Part shown: in pieces, positions 44,242 to 52,529 of the stretch
How positions within the stretch are numbered: position 1 is the first letter of the stretch
Layout: every line of letters starts with the position of its first letter
Source of the DNA: Shewanella gaetbuli
Lineage (GTDB): Bacteria; Pseudomonadota; Gammaproteobacteria; Enterobacterales; Shewanellaceae
Direction of reading: 5' to 3'
Assembly: GCF_023284065.1 (NCBI RefSeq)
Contig: NZ_JAKIKP010000003.1
Span: forward strand, 248,001-312,000
Length of the DNA stretch: 64,000 nt
The notes under the pieces: generated by a model
Database searches by the model: none
Told to the model about the DNA's origin: nothing
Seen by the model: only the letters and a program-made list of their open reading frames with translations
Program-made: the position numbers and the translations under genes

Positions 44242-44282
44242 TCAGGATGGAATCCTGAGATGTTAATCCAAACGGAGTTTGG
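44242..44282. repeat. Two consecutive hairpins with GGA loops, plus strand
   Basis: TCAGGAT-GGA-ATCCTGA (44242-44258, 7 bp) and CCAAAC-GGA-GTTTGG (44268-44282, 6 bp) are both perfect and both have exactly GGA as the loop. A third of the same kind, GTTCA-GGA-TGAAC, is at 43524-43536. Confidence 0.85.
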
Positions 44283-44339
44283 AAAGTCAGAGTTCAAATA
44301 ACATGAGTGGATATTCAGGCAAAGCCTTATTGATGATAA

Positions 44340-44359
44340 CCACCTACTGAAGTAGGTGG
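44340..44359. repeat. Right boundary hairpin of the structured region
   Basis: CCACCTAC / GTAGGTGG with a TGAA loop; with flanking AA/TT the stem is 10 bp (44338-44361). It differs from the left hairpin only by a compensated pair. Confidence 0.9.
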
Positions 44360-44370
44360 TTTAGGGGCTA

Positions 44371-44400
44371 GAAATAAAATCGCCACCCCGAGGGGTGGCG
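44371..44400 (-). terminator. Terminator of the TorF-type gene
   Basis: Stem CGCCACCC / GGGTGGCG around CGAG (44381-44400), followed on the minus strand by ATTTTATTTC. It lies 80 bases after the stop of the minus-strand outer membrane protein gene. Confidence 0.7.
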
Positions 44401-44479
44401 TAAAGTAACTTAACATGCCAATGTAAAATTACTTTTTAAATAGTAGGTTTACTCTATAAATTGATTTATTCAAAAAGAT

Positions 44480-45166
44480 TTATAAATCAAATCCATATGA
44501 ATATCCTAGCACAACTTTAGCATCGTCTTCATCTAAATCTGTGCTTGAAACCATAAATGATACTGTACCAATATCAGTATCAGCACTTAATGACACATTG
44601 TAGTCAGAATAAGTGTCACCATTTAAATCTTCTACAACGTCACCGCTTGAATAACCATAATGTAAACCAACACTTAAAGTATCAGATACCGGAATGGTTA
44701 AGTTAGCTTGTAAGTAGTTCCAATCAGTTTCGTCTTCAGCACCAGACACATCAGAGTCTGCATTAACCACGGTAGAGTAACCCACGTCAAACCACTTATA
44801 CCCTAATGTTAAGCTTACTTCACCGAAGTCATAGCTATCATCAGAGTCAGGGTAGGCATAGTAAAGGTAGCTAATATCATAAATAAAACCGCTATCAAGT
44901 TCTTGTCCGAAGCCAAGATAAACATCTGCTTCGTAAGTGGTGCCGTCACCAAAGTCGACATTTGAAGCCCAACCACCAACATAAAAGCCTGACTCATGAC
45001 CGTAATCGATACCACCTTGAACTGCTACAGAGTCATCTGTTTGCGTTTGACCACGCCATAAGTAATTAGAGGTCGCGCCAATATTGGCAGAGACTTCAGC
45101 TAATGCTGAACCACTTAATAATAATGTGCTTGATAACGCAACGGCTTGTAGTAATGATTTTTTCAT
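44480..45166 (-). CDS. TorF family outer membrane protein (TIGR02001)
   Basis: A 228-residue predicted beta-barrel. Signal peptide MKKSLLQAVALSSTLLLSGSALA is followed by ISANIGATSNYLWRGQTQT-type sequence (here VSANIGATSNYLWRGQTQ), the hallmark of the TIGR02001 family, then alternating strands with aromatic girdles (YVGGWASNVDFGDG, FIYDISYLYYAYPD, LTLGYKWFDVGYSTVV) and a terminal aromatic/hydrophobic strand VVLGYSYGFDL. Many acidic residues (Asp/Ser-rich turns) suit a cold marine surface protein. Substrate unknown; often called a putative porin. Confidence 0.85.
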   Translation of the reverse strand: MKKSLLQAVALSSTLLLSGSALAEVSANIGATSNYLWRGQTQTDDSVAVQGGIDYGHESGFYVGGWASNVDFGDGTTYEADVYLGFGQELDSGFIYDISYLYYAYPDSDDSYDFGEVSLTLGYKWFDVGYSTVVNADSDVSGAEDETDWNYLQANLTIPVSDTLSVGLHYGYSSGDVVEDLNGDTYSDYNVSLSADTDIGTVSFMVSSTDLDEDDAKVVLGYSYGFDL

Positions 45167-45421
45167 CTTCTTCCCTCAAAGTTTATTGTTCATTTAATCC
45201 TTAAATCGGGACAAGGTATTAAATGATTGATTATCTGAATAATGTTAAGCGAATGTTATGCCATTTTTATTAGTCTATAACTATCAATGCTTTATGATTG
45301 TATGCCTCATAATGCAGCAAAGGTATTGCAATGTAATGGTGCAGCATTGCACTTGGTTAGTGCGTTGATTTTGTTGTCAGCTTTGCGGTTATTAGAGGGA
45401 AATTAACGGACAACGGGGTGA

Positions 45422-46240
45422 TTACCAGTTGATGTTTTTACCTTGCCAATCTATAAAGCTGGCTTGGCCGTCAATGTCTAAAGTGGTAAGAATTTTAATC
45501 AGTTGTTGAGCAACAAACTCGGGGGTAAATAATTTGTCCGGACTGACTTTTGCTTGAAATGGTTTTGATAATGGCGTGTCAGTTGTACCGGGGTGGAACG
45601 CCAATAATTTTACCGATTTGGCTCTGCGCGCATATTCAATAGCGGCTGTTTTTACTAGCATATTTAATGCGGCCTTTGATGCTCGATAGCTGTACCAACC
45701 GCCCAAATAATTGTCACTAATGCTGCCCACTCTGGCACTAAAAATCACTAGGTAACAGGGGGATTTTTGTTTACTCACCAGCACAACTAACTCACTGAGC
45801 CACAACATAGGGGTAATGGTATTAGATTGCAAAATGGTGAGTAGGTTTTCAGCGGAGCAATCTTCAAGTTTCTTTTCAGGTATCAGTTCACTTGTGTGTA
45901 GTACGCCATTGCAAATGAGTATTTTTGATATCAATAGTGGCGCATTATCTATGCTAGCCGTCATTAAAGCGTTAATACTGCCTACAACTGTTTTAATACT
46001 GTGTTGTTGGTAGTCGCACTGAAAATGGTGATGTGAAATCAAGCTAGTTTGCGCCATAACTTGAGTTATCTCTGCATCAATTTCAGCTTGTTGACTGACG
46101 GTAATTAACTGCATTGAGCTTAAGTCATCATAGGCTTGTTGAATCAGCTCAAACATCATTGCCCGAGCGATAGCTGAAGATGCGCCAATAATTATCACGC
46201 ATTGAGTTCCCTGATGTGGTGCTTGCCTTAGCTCGGTCAT
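45422..46240 (-). CDS. Short-chain dehydrogenase/reductase (SDR)
   Basis: A 272-residue NAD(P)-dependent oxidoreductase of the CsgA/C-factor-like SDR branch. Cofactor loop GASSAIARAMMFEL near residue 19, catalytic Ser in FSARVGS, and Tyr-x-x-x-Lys in YSYRASKAALNMLVK. FHPGTTDTPLSKPF is typical of this branch. The N-terminal half is longer and less conserved than usual. It starts 2 bases after the DCC-protein stop, so the two form an operon. It is near folX, but it does not resemble FolM enough to assign dihydromonapterin reductase. Confidence 0.82.
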   Translation of the reverse strand: MTELRQAPHQGTQCVIIIGASSAIARAMMFELIQQAYDDLSSMQLITVSQQAEIDAEITQVMAQTSLISHHHFQCDYQQHSIKTVVGSINALMTASIDNAPLLISKILICNGVLHTSELIPEKKLEDCSAENLLTILQSNTITPMLWLSELVVLVSKQKSPCYLVIFSARVGSISDNYLGGWYSYRASKAALNMLVKTAAIEYARRAKSVKLLAFHPGTTDTPLSKPFQAKVSPDKLFTPEFVAQQLIKILTTLDIDGQASFIDWQGKNINW

Positions 46241-46242
46241 TA

Positions 46243-46650
46243 TTATGACTTATTAATTTGGCATGAGCCGGTTTCACAACGTTGTTCACCTGTCAGCAAA
46301 TAAGAAAGCTTGTAGCGGTTGCGAGCAAAGGCTAAATAAGCTTTGTCTGCCACGGGTTTAATTAAAGGTAAACGCAGTAGTTTTACCCAACAATGTTTAC
46401 CGGTTAACCCCCAAGCCATTGCGGTTACATCAAGACCATACACCCATCTGCCATCGGCGGTTAGTCCATGTAATATGGTATTGGCAGCCTCTAAATTGAG
46501 GTGTGGAAAACGTTCACTTAAGTCTGGGGCGTTTAGGTCTTCTAATTGAATCTTGTGTAAGCGGTCGTGCTCAGTCAGCTGCGCCATTTCCCTTGAACAT
46601 AATGGGCAAGCACTGTCGTAAAAAATGGTTAACTCTGGTGTAGACCCCAT
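46243..46650 (-). CDS. DCC-family thiol-disulfide oxidoreductase-like protein (DUF393)
   Basis: A 135-residue protein with the family hallmark YDSACPLCSREM, a CxxC in a thioredoxin-like start, plus DLNAPDLSERFP and GLDVTAMAWGLTGK. Such proteins are thought to act on thiols but have no proven substrate. It is the first gene of a two-gene minus-strand operon with the SDR enzyme and diverges from folX. Confidence 0.85.
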   Translation of the reverse strand: MGSTPELTIFYDSACPLCSREMAQLTEHDRLHKIQLEDLNAPDLSERFPHLNLEAANTILHGLTADGRWVYGLDVTAMAWGLTGKHCWVKLLRLPLIKPVADKAYLAFARNRYKLSYLLTGEQRCETGSCQINKS

Positions 46651-46859
46651 ATTGACTCCTAGGCTGTTAGCTCTCAGTGGTTATTGGTGTATACGAGCGT
46701 TAATGAATATTAGATCTTATATTGGCCAACACTTATTTAATGGGTCCTTATTTCAATATAGTGTTTTATTGTGGCTGTTTTTTGCATTATTTCAATGAAC
46801 CTTTATTACTGAGTCGACGTATTTACCGGCAAGATTACTTTTTTTATTGGGATTTTACT

Positions 46860-47252
46860 GTGTCGAATCAATATGCCAACCATAGCCAAGGGTCATACAG
46901 CCAGGCGGTAATTAATATTACTAACTTGAGATTACGAACCTATATTGGGTTTAACCCTGAAGAGCGTGAAAAGCAGCAAGATGTAGTGATTAATATTGAG
47001 ATTCACTATCCCGCGGATAAGTCATTTCAGTCTGACAATGTTGCAGATGCGCTAAATTACAAAATTATCACCAAAAAAGTCATTCAACATGTAGAAGAAG
47101 GGCGATTTTTGTTACTTGAAAAGTTGGTTGCTGATGTAGTGGATATTTGCAGTGAACATCCATCAGTCACTTTAGCTAAGGTCACTATTGATAAACCCCA
47201 TGCGCTTAGGTTTGCTGATTCAGTGTCATTGTCATTAGAGCATCGTCGTTAA
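46860..47252 (+). CDS. folX: Dihydroneopterin triphosphate 2'-epimerase
   Basis: Epimerises dihydroneopterin triphosphate on the path to tetrahydromonapterin. The core [66 protein letters not shown] and [16 protein letters not shown] matches E. coli FolX closely. GTG 46860 is chosen because it gives 130 residues, near the usual 120; the frame is open back to TTG 46722, but that extension has no similarity to FolX. There is only a weak GGGA site upstream. folE follows 62 bases later, so enzyme and substrate source are paired. Confidence 0.9.
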   Translation: MSNQYANHSQGSYSQAVINITNLRLRTYIGFNPEEREKQQDVVINIEIHYPADKSFQSDNVADALNYKIITKKVIQHVEEGRFLLLEKLVADVVDICSEHPSVTLAKVTIDKPHALRFADSVSLSLEHRR

Positions 47253-47314
47253 TTCATTCATTTAAAGCTTTATAAGCTTAAGCGTAAATCCAGATAATTT
47301 TAGAGGGCGAAATT

Positions 47315-47977
47315 ATGTCATCAACAGCCGCTTATATTTCAGACTCAGCCAAAAAAGTACAACATGCATTAATTGAACATGGTTTAGAAACCCCACTAAT
47401 ACCCAGCGATATGACCAGTGAACAGAAATATCAGCGTATTAAAGGGTTAATGACCGAAGTGGTATCTACTTTAGGGCTAGACTTAACCGACGATAGCCTA
47501 GCTGAAACCCCACATCGCATAGCCAAAATGTACGTTAATGAAATCTTTTCTGGGCTTGATTATGCGAACTTTCCGAAAATCAGCCAGATAGATAATAAGA
47601 TGGGCGTTGAAGAAATGGTTAAAGTGAGTGATATCAGTGTGGTTAGTACCTGTGAGCATCACTTTATTACGATTGATGGAGTCGCGAAGGTCGCCTATAT
47701 TCCCAAAAGTAAAATCATTGGATTATCTAAAATTAACCGCATTGTGCGCTTTTTTGCTCAGCGTCCTCAAGTGCAAGAAAGGTTAACTCAACAGGTGCTG
47801 GTGGCATTGCAAACATTACTGGAAACCCAAGATGTCGCCGTGTCCATAAAGGCCACTCATTATTGTGTCAAATCTCGTGGAATTATGGATACCACTTCCA
47901 ATACGCAAACAACGGCATTGGGCGGAAACTTTAAAGCCAATGCAGCAACCAGAGCTGAATTTCTGAGTGCCGCTTAG
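47315..47977 (+). CDS. folE: GTP cyclohydrolase I (FolE)
   Basis: Makes dihydroneopterin triphosphate from GTP, the entry to folate and pterins. The 220-residue product shows the zinc ligands in [15 protein letters not shown] and HYCVKSRGI, plus [19 protein letters not shown] and [12 protein letters not shown]. Length matches E. coli FolE. Adjacent folX uses its product. Start ATG follows AGAGGG. Confidence 0.95.
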   Translation: MSSTAAYISDSAKKVQHALIEHGLETPLIPSDMTSEQKYQRIKGLMTEVVSTLGLDLTDDSLAETPHRIAKMYVNEIFSGLDYANFPKISQIDNKMGVEEMVKVSDISVVSTCEHHFITIDGVAKVAYIPKSKIIGLSKINRIVRFFAQRPQVQERLTQQVLVALQTLLETQDVAVSIKATHYCVKSRGIMDTTSNTQTTALGGNFKANAATRAEFLSAA

Positions 47978-48085
47978 GTGTCAATTTGAATTGGCGGTTA
48001 AGTTAAAATATAAACCATAGTTAACTGACAATAGCACAGTGACTCGGTAGAATAAGCGCCACTGATGGTAGATTAGAGTTTTTTC

Positions 48086-49462
48086 ATGCACGTACATATA
48101 CTCGGCATTTGTGGCACCTTCATGGGTGGACTAGCTTTATTAGCCCGCGCCCAAGGTTTTAAAGTTACTGGTAGTGATGCCAACGTTTACCCGCCAATGA
48201 GCACCCAATTAGAACAACAGGGTATTGAGTTAATTAAAGGCTTTGACCCAAGCCAATTGGGTGAAGAGGGGGTTAATCAACCTGATATTGTTGTTATTGG
48301 TAATGCCATGAGCCGAGGCAACCCGTGTGTTGAAGCGGTATTAAATAAAGGCCTTAAATATACTTCAGGACCGCAATTTTTATCTGAACACATTTTGCCA
48401 CAACGTTGGGTGTTAGCTGTTTCAGGTACTCATGGTAAAACATCTACGGCAAGCATGTTGGCGTGGATACTCGAATATTGCGGCTATGAACCGGGCTTTT
48501 TAATTGGTGGTGTGCCGCAAAATTTTGGCGTGTCAGCACGTTTGGGTAACTCACCTTTCTTTGTGGTTGAAGCCGATGAATATGACAGCGCATTTTTCGA
48601 TAAACGTTCTAAGTTTATTCATTACCAGCCTCGCACACTAGTGATTAACAATCTTGAATTTGATCATGCGGATATTTTTGCCGATTTAGCCGCGATTCAA
48701 CGTCAATTCCACCATGTTATTCGCACCGTACCCAGTGAAGGTAAAGTCATTTGGCCGCAAGATAACCCAGCAGTGCAGCAAGTGATTGATATGGGCTGTT
48801 GGAGTGAGCAAGAAACCTTGAGTCAAACCAATAATAGCGGTTGGCAAGGGACATGTATTGAAGCCGACGGCCATGTATTTGAAGTGTTCTTTGAAGGGGA
48901 ATCTCAAGGGATATTAACGTGGCAGCTTATTGGTCAACACAATATTGAAAATGCCACCATGGCGATTGCAGCTGCACGACATGTTGGGGTGAGCCCACAA
49001 CATGCCATTGAAGCGCTAACGCAATTTAGCCCTCCTAAGCGCAGATTAGAATTACTGGCCTCGCCTAATAATATTGATGTTTATGATGATTTTGCTCATC
49101 ACCCAACCGCAATAGAAACCACCCTAAAAGGCCTAAGGGCTAAAGTGGGTGAGGGCAAAGTGATAGTGGTGCTTGAGCCACGTTCAAACACCATGAAAAG
49201 TGGTGTGCATAAAGATACCTTAGCGCAGTCAATGGCATTGGCCGACGAAGCATGGCTATATCAAGCCAGCAATGTGGGTTGGGATATAGCCGAAAATATG
49301 CGCTCAGCGACCATTCCCGTTACCGTGTCAGATGACATTAACCATATTGTTAGCCAAGTGAGCCAAACGGCTAAAGCGGGTGACACCATAGTGGTGATGA
49401 GTAATGGCGGGTTTAATGGCATTCATCCATTATTAATTGATGCGCTGCTCCCCAAGCAATAA
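48086..49462 (+). CDS. mpl: UDP-N-acetylmuramate:L-alanyl-gamma-D-glutamyl-meso-diaminopimelate ligase
   Basis: Mur ligase that recycles murein tripeptide from the cell wall. The 458-residue product begins [20 protein letters not shown], has the ATP loop [46 protein letters not shown], and [18 protein letters not shown]. These are typical of Mpl rather than MurC. The next gene, ubiX, starts 8 bases after the stop, giving an mpl-ubiX-hpt operon. Confidence 0.95.
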   Translation: MHVHILGICGTFMGGLALLARAQGFKVTGSDANVYPPMSTQLEQQGIELIKGFDPSQLGEEGVNQPDIVVIGNAMSRGNPCVEAVLNKGLKYTSGPQFLSEHILPQRWVLAVSGTHGKTSTASMLAWILEYCGYEPGFLIGGVPQNFGVSARLGNSPFFVVEADEYDSAFFDKRSKFIHYQPRTLVINNLEFDHADIFADLAAIQRQFHHVIRTVPSEGKVIWPQDNPAVQQVIDMGCWSEQETLSQTNNSGWQGTCIEADGHVFEVFFEGESQGILTWQLIGQHNIENATMAIAAARHVGVSPQHAIEALTQFSPPKRRLELLASPNNIDVYDDFAHHPTAIETTLKGLRAKVGEGKVIVVLEPRSNTMKSGVHKDTLAQSMALADEAWLYQASNVGWDIAENMRSATIPVTVSDDINHIVSQVSQTAKAGDTIVVMSNGGFNGIHPLLIDALLPKQ

Positions 49463-49470
49463 GGAATATC

Positions 49471-50130
49471 ATGGCTTATCTTAAAAGAGAAAAAGCAATT
49501 AGTTTAGCTTGGACCGGCGCTTCTGGCGCACCCTATGGCATCAAGTTATTAGAGTGCTTGCTGCTTGCTGACTATCAAGTGTTTTTAATGGTCTCCAGTG
49601 CCGCAAGAGTGGTACTGGCGACAGAACATGAGCTGCAATTAAGCGCCAACCCTGAAAAAGCCAAACAACAATTACTGGAATACTTTGCCAAGCAAAAGAG
49701 TGACATTCAAGGCGAACTCATTGTACTGGGTAAAGATGAATGGTTTTCACCGCCAGCTTCAGGCAGCGCAGCACCTAAGCAAATGGTGATCTGCCCCTGC
49801 TCTACAGGTTCATTAGCGGCCATCGCTACTGGTATGAGTAATAATTTACTCGAAAGAGCCGCAGATGTTGTATTAAAAGAGCGAGGACAATTAATACTTG
49901 TTCCGCGAGAAACTCCCTTTAGTGCCATACACTTAGAACACATGCTAAGCCTGACTCGCAACGGCGCGACAATTATGCCGGCTGCGCCAGGCTTTTATCA
50001 TAATCCCAAATCGATAGAAGATCTGGTACACTTCATGGTTTCCCGAATTCTGGATCATTTGGGTATTGCACACGCACTGACAAATCGCTGGGGTTATGGC
50101 AATGAAGCCTCCCACGATATCGACAATTGA
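49471..50130 (+). CDS. ubiX: Flavin prenyltransferase UbiX
   Basis: Makes the prenylated flavin cofactor of UbiD decarboxylase in ubiquinone synthesis. Motifs: [78 protein letters not shown] and [16 protein letters not shown]. The 219 residues are the usual length. ATG is preceded by AAGGAA. Second gene of the mpl-ubiX-hpt run. Confidence 0.95.
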   Translation: MAYLKREKAISLAWTGASGAPYGIKLLECLLLADYQVFLMVSSAARVVLATEHELQLSANPEKAKQQLLEYFAKQKSDIQGELIVLGKDEWFSPPASGSAAPKQMVICPCSTGSLAAIATGMSNNLLERAADVVLKERGQLILVPRETPFSAIHLEHMLSLTRNGATIMPAAPGFYHNPKSIEDLVHFMVSRILDHLGIAHALTNRWGYGNEASHDIDN

Positions 50131-50137
50131 GAATTGT

Positions 50138-50668
50138 ATGAAACACACAATTGAACAGATGATTTCAACAGATGAAATCAACGACACTCTAGACCAACTA
50201 GCTGAGCGTATTAATGCGCATTATGCTAATAGCGAACGTTTACTAATGGTCGGGTTATTGAAAGGCTCAGTGGTTTTTATGGCTGACTTATGTCGCCGTA
50301 TTAAAGGCCATGTTGAAATTGATTTTATGTCAGTTTCTAGTTACGGCAACGCAATGACCAGTTCGCGTGATGTGAAAATTTTAAAAGATGTGCAATCAGA
50401 TATTGCTGACAGAGATGTGCTGATCGTCGAGGATTTAATTGATTCAGGTAATACCTTAAACAAGGTACGTGAAATATTGCTTTTACGTAATCCTAAAAGC
50501 CTGACGTTATGTACTTTGTTAGATAAGCCTGAACGTCGTGAAGTAGATGTGCCAGTAGACTTTATTGGCATGACCATTCCGGATGAGTTTATTGTTGGAT
50601 ATGGTATTGATTACGCAGAACAATATCGTAATTTACCTTATATCGCTAAAGTCATTCCGTTAGATTAA
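50138..50668 (+). CDS. hpt: Hypoxanthine phosphoribosyltransferase
   Basis: Purine salvage enzyme that converts hypoxanthine (or guanine) to the nucleotide with PRPP. Start ATG 50138 gives 176 residues with the usual beginning [14 protein letters not shown]; the in-frame ATG at 50096 lies inside ubiX. The PRPP-binding motif is [15 protein letters not shown], the flexible loop has [14 protein letters not shown], and the substrate end is [20 protein letters not shown] terminator follows. Confidence 0.93.
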   Translation: MKHTIEQMISTDEINDTLDQLAERINAHYANSERLLMVGLLKGSVVFMADLCRRIKGHVEIDFMSVSSYGNAMTSSRDVKILKDVQSDIADRDVLIVEDLIDSGNTLNKVREILLLRNPKSLTLCTLLDKPERREVDVPVDFIGMTIPDEFIVGYGIDYAEQYRNLPYIAKVIPLD

Positions 50669-50687
50669 TTTTAATGTATTAATAAAG

Positions 50688-50718
50688 CTCCCGCTAATGC
50701 GGGAGTTTTTGTTTTTTC
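50688..50718 (+). terminator. Terminator of mpl-ubiX-hpt
   Basis: Stem CTCCCGC / GCGGGAG (50688-50705) with a TAAT loop, followed by TTTTTGTTTTTT. Confidence 0.9.
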
Positions 50719-50733
50719 AGTAGAGGAAATACC

Positions 50734-51669
50734 ATGGGCGAACACGCCAATGCATTAGTTATCAATAACTTGAAAAAAACTTACCGTGGTGGTGTTGAGG
50801 CAATTAAAAGTCTTAACTTAACCGTGAAAAAGGGCGACTTTTTTGCCTTACTTGGCCCTAACGGCGCAGGTAAATCTACCACCATTGGTGTGATCAGCTC
50901 GCTAGTACAAAAAACGCAAGGTGAAGTGAGCGTTTTTGGCTTTGATATTGATAAGCAGTTAGAACAAGCAAAGCTATGTATTGGTTTGGTTCCGCAAGAG
51001 TTTAACTTTAATCAGTTTGAAACGGTGCAGCAAATTGTTGTTAACCAAGCAGGGTATTACGGAGTTAAACGTGATGTGGCATTGCAACGAGCGCAAAAGT
51101 ACCTGACTCAATTAGATTTATGGGGAAAACGCAATTCACAAGCAAGGCAGTTATCAGGTGGTATGAAACGCCGATTGATGATTGCCCGTGCCCTGATGCA
51201 TGAGCCAAAACTGCTGATATTAGATGAGCCTACCGCGGGGGTAGACATTGAATTACGCCGGTCAATGTGGGATTTTCTAAAACAAATTAATAGTGAAGGG
51301 GTAACCATTATTTTAACCACTCACTACTTAGAAGAAGCTGAAATGTTATGCCGCAATATTGGCATTATCGACCAAGGTATGCTGGTGGAATGCACCACAA
51401 TGAAAGCCTTACTCGGTAAGCTAAACATGGAAACCTTTATTTTAGATTTACGCAAAGATATTCAGCAGGCTCCTGATTTAGGCAATATCCAATGTCGGTT
51501 AGTTGATGCACATACTTTAGAAATTGATGTGGTTAAAGATAACAATATTAATGATGTCTTTACCTTACTGTCTCAAGCGAATATTGAAGTGATGTCGATG
51601 CGTAATAAAGCCAATAGATTAGAAGAATTATTTGTCGAGTTAGTTGAAAAAGCTAAGGAGGCAAAATAA
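50734..51669 (+). CDS. yadG: ABC transporter ATPase, YadG-like
   Basis: ATP-binding subunit of 311 residues. Walker A GPNGAGKST, Q-loop VPQEFNFNQF, signature LSGGMKRRLMIARALMHEPK, Walker B LLILDEPTAGVD, H-loop LTTHYLEEAEML. The C-terminal 90 residues form a regulatory tail. Together with the permease that starts on the shared last A of its stop, it resembles E. coli YadGH, an exporter family of unknown substrate. The YadG name rests on the pairing and layout. Confidence 0.85.
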   Translation: MGEHANALVINNLKKTYRGGVEAIKSLNLTVKKGDFFALLGPNGAGKSTTIGVISSLVQKTQGEVSVFGFDIDKQLEQAKLCIGLVPQEFNFNQFETVQQIVVNQAGYYGVKRDVALQRAQKYLTQLDLWGKRNSQARQLSGGMKRRLMIARALMHEPKLLILDEPTAGVDIELRRSMWDFLKQINSEGVTIILTTHYLEEAEMLCRNIGIIDQGMLVECTTMKALLGKLNMETFILDLRKDIQQAPDLGNIQCRLVDAHTLEIDVVKDNNINDVFTLLSQANIEVMSMRNKANRLEELFVELVEKAKEAK

Positions 51670-52439
51670 TGAAATCAATATACTTAATTGCCTTCAAAAG
51701 TATTTTAACCAAAGAAATAAATCGTTTTAGCCGAATTTGGGTACAAACTTTAGTCCCCCCAGCGATTACCATGACGCTGTATTTTCTTATTTTTGGTAAT
51801 TTGGTTGGTGGTCGAATTGGTCAAATGGGGGGCGTTAGCTACATGGAGTTTATTGCTCCCGGTTTAATTATGATGTCAGTGATTACTAACTCATTTTCGA
51901 ACGTGGCATCGTCATTCTATAGTGCTAAATTTCAGCGAAATCTGGAAGAGATTATGGTCGCCCCAGTGCCGCATTATGTGATGATTGCTGGGTATGTAGG
52001 TGGCGGTGTTGCCCGTGGCTTAATCGTTGGCTGCATAGTGACTTTAGTGGCCATGTTTTTTGTGGATATTAGCTTGCACCATGCAGGGTTAGTATTATTA
52101 ACCGCCTTTTTAACCTCAGTGATGTTTGCTTTGGGCGGATTAATTAACGCGGTATTTGCTAAAAGCTATGACGATATTAGTATTATTCCAACCTTTGTAT
52201 TAACCCCGCTAACCTATTTAGGCGGCGTATTTTATTCGTTGTCATTGTTACCTGATTTTTGGCAAGGGGTGTCAGCGTTGAACCCTGTAGTCTACGTAAT
52301 TAACGTGTTCCGTTACGGCTTTTTAGGTTTTGCAGATATGAGCGTACCGTTATCTATTGGGATTATGGTGAGCTTTTGTGCCGTATTATGGTTTGTAGCT
52401 TACTATCTTATTTCAAGAGGTATTGGCTTAAGAAGTTAA
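51669..52439 (+). CDS. yadH: ABC-2 type permease, YadH-like
   Basis: Membrane subunit of 256 residues with six predicted helices. The start KEINRFSRIWVQTLVPPAITMTLYF, the TITSSFSNVASSFYSAKFQR region (read here as ITNSFSNVASSFYSAKFQ), NLEEIMVAPVP, and SIIPTFVLTPLTYLGGVFYS are typical of ABC-2 exporters of the YadH type. ATG overlaps the ATPase stop by one base. A terminator hairpin follows 28 bases after the stop. Confidence 0.87.
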   Translation: MKSIYLIAFKSILTKEINRFSRIWVQTLVPPAITMTLYFLIFGNLVGGRIGQMGGVSYMEFIAPGLIMMSVITNSFSNVASSFYSAKFQRNLEEIMVAPVPHYVMIAGYVGGGVARGLIVGCIVTLVAMFFVDISLHHAGLVLLTAFLTSVMFALGGLINAVFAKSYDDISIIPTFVLTPLTYLGGVFYSLSLLPDFWQGVSALNPVVYVINVFRYGFLGFADMSVPLSIGIMVSFCAVLWFVAYYLISRGIGLRS

Positions 52440-52466
52440 GTCAATTTAAATAACATTGTGAATATA

Positions 52467-52495
52467 AAAAAGGACTCATGAGAGTCCTTTTTCGT
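52467..52495. terminator. Bidirectional terminator between permease and subtilase genes
   Basis: Perfect 11-bp stem AAAAAGGACTC / GAGTCCTTTTT (52467-52492) with an ATGA loop; A-run and T-run flank it on both strands. Confidence 0.88.
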
Positions 52496-52529
52496 GTTTT
52501 ACTATCAAAAACCTAGGTTTAGTTTAACA

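Larger units (their letters stand above)
43382..44361. other. Structured non-coding region bounded by twin hairpins
   Basis: About 980 bases without a credible protein gene. Both ends carry a hairpin of the form CCACCT-N-C-TGAA-G-N-AGGTGG. Between them I count at least twelve short, mostly perfect hairpins, many with a GGA or its complement TCC in a 3-6 base loop. G+C is higher than in the flanking spacers. Two readings fit: a structured RNA (Csr-type sponge) or a non-coding palindromic mobile element such as an IS200/IS605 relative that has lost its genes. Small frames here (for example 43553-43810 plus, 43598-43822 minus) are rich in Cys, His and Met from palindromes and are not believable genes. 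Confidence 0.65.

Noticed and set aside
44095..44301. A 68-codon open stretch ending in FGKSEFK just before the right boundary hairpin, possibly a decayed TnpB C-terminus
   Set aside because: There is no start codon near its beginning, a stop cuts it at 44092, and I could not match it to TnpB zinc-finger motifs. Left only as a reason to compare with IS200/IS605 tails.
46722..46859. N-terminal extension of folX (46 codons from TTG)
   Set aside because: It is not similar to FolX, starts at TTG without a ribosome binding site, and FolX proteins are near 120 residues.
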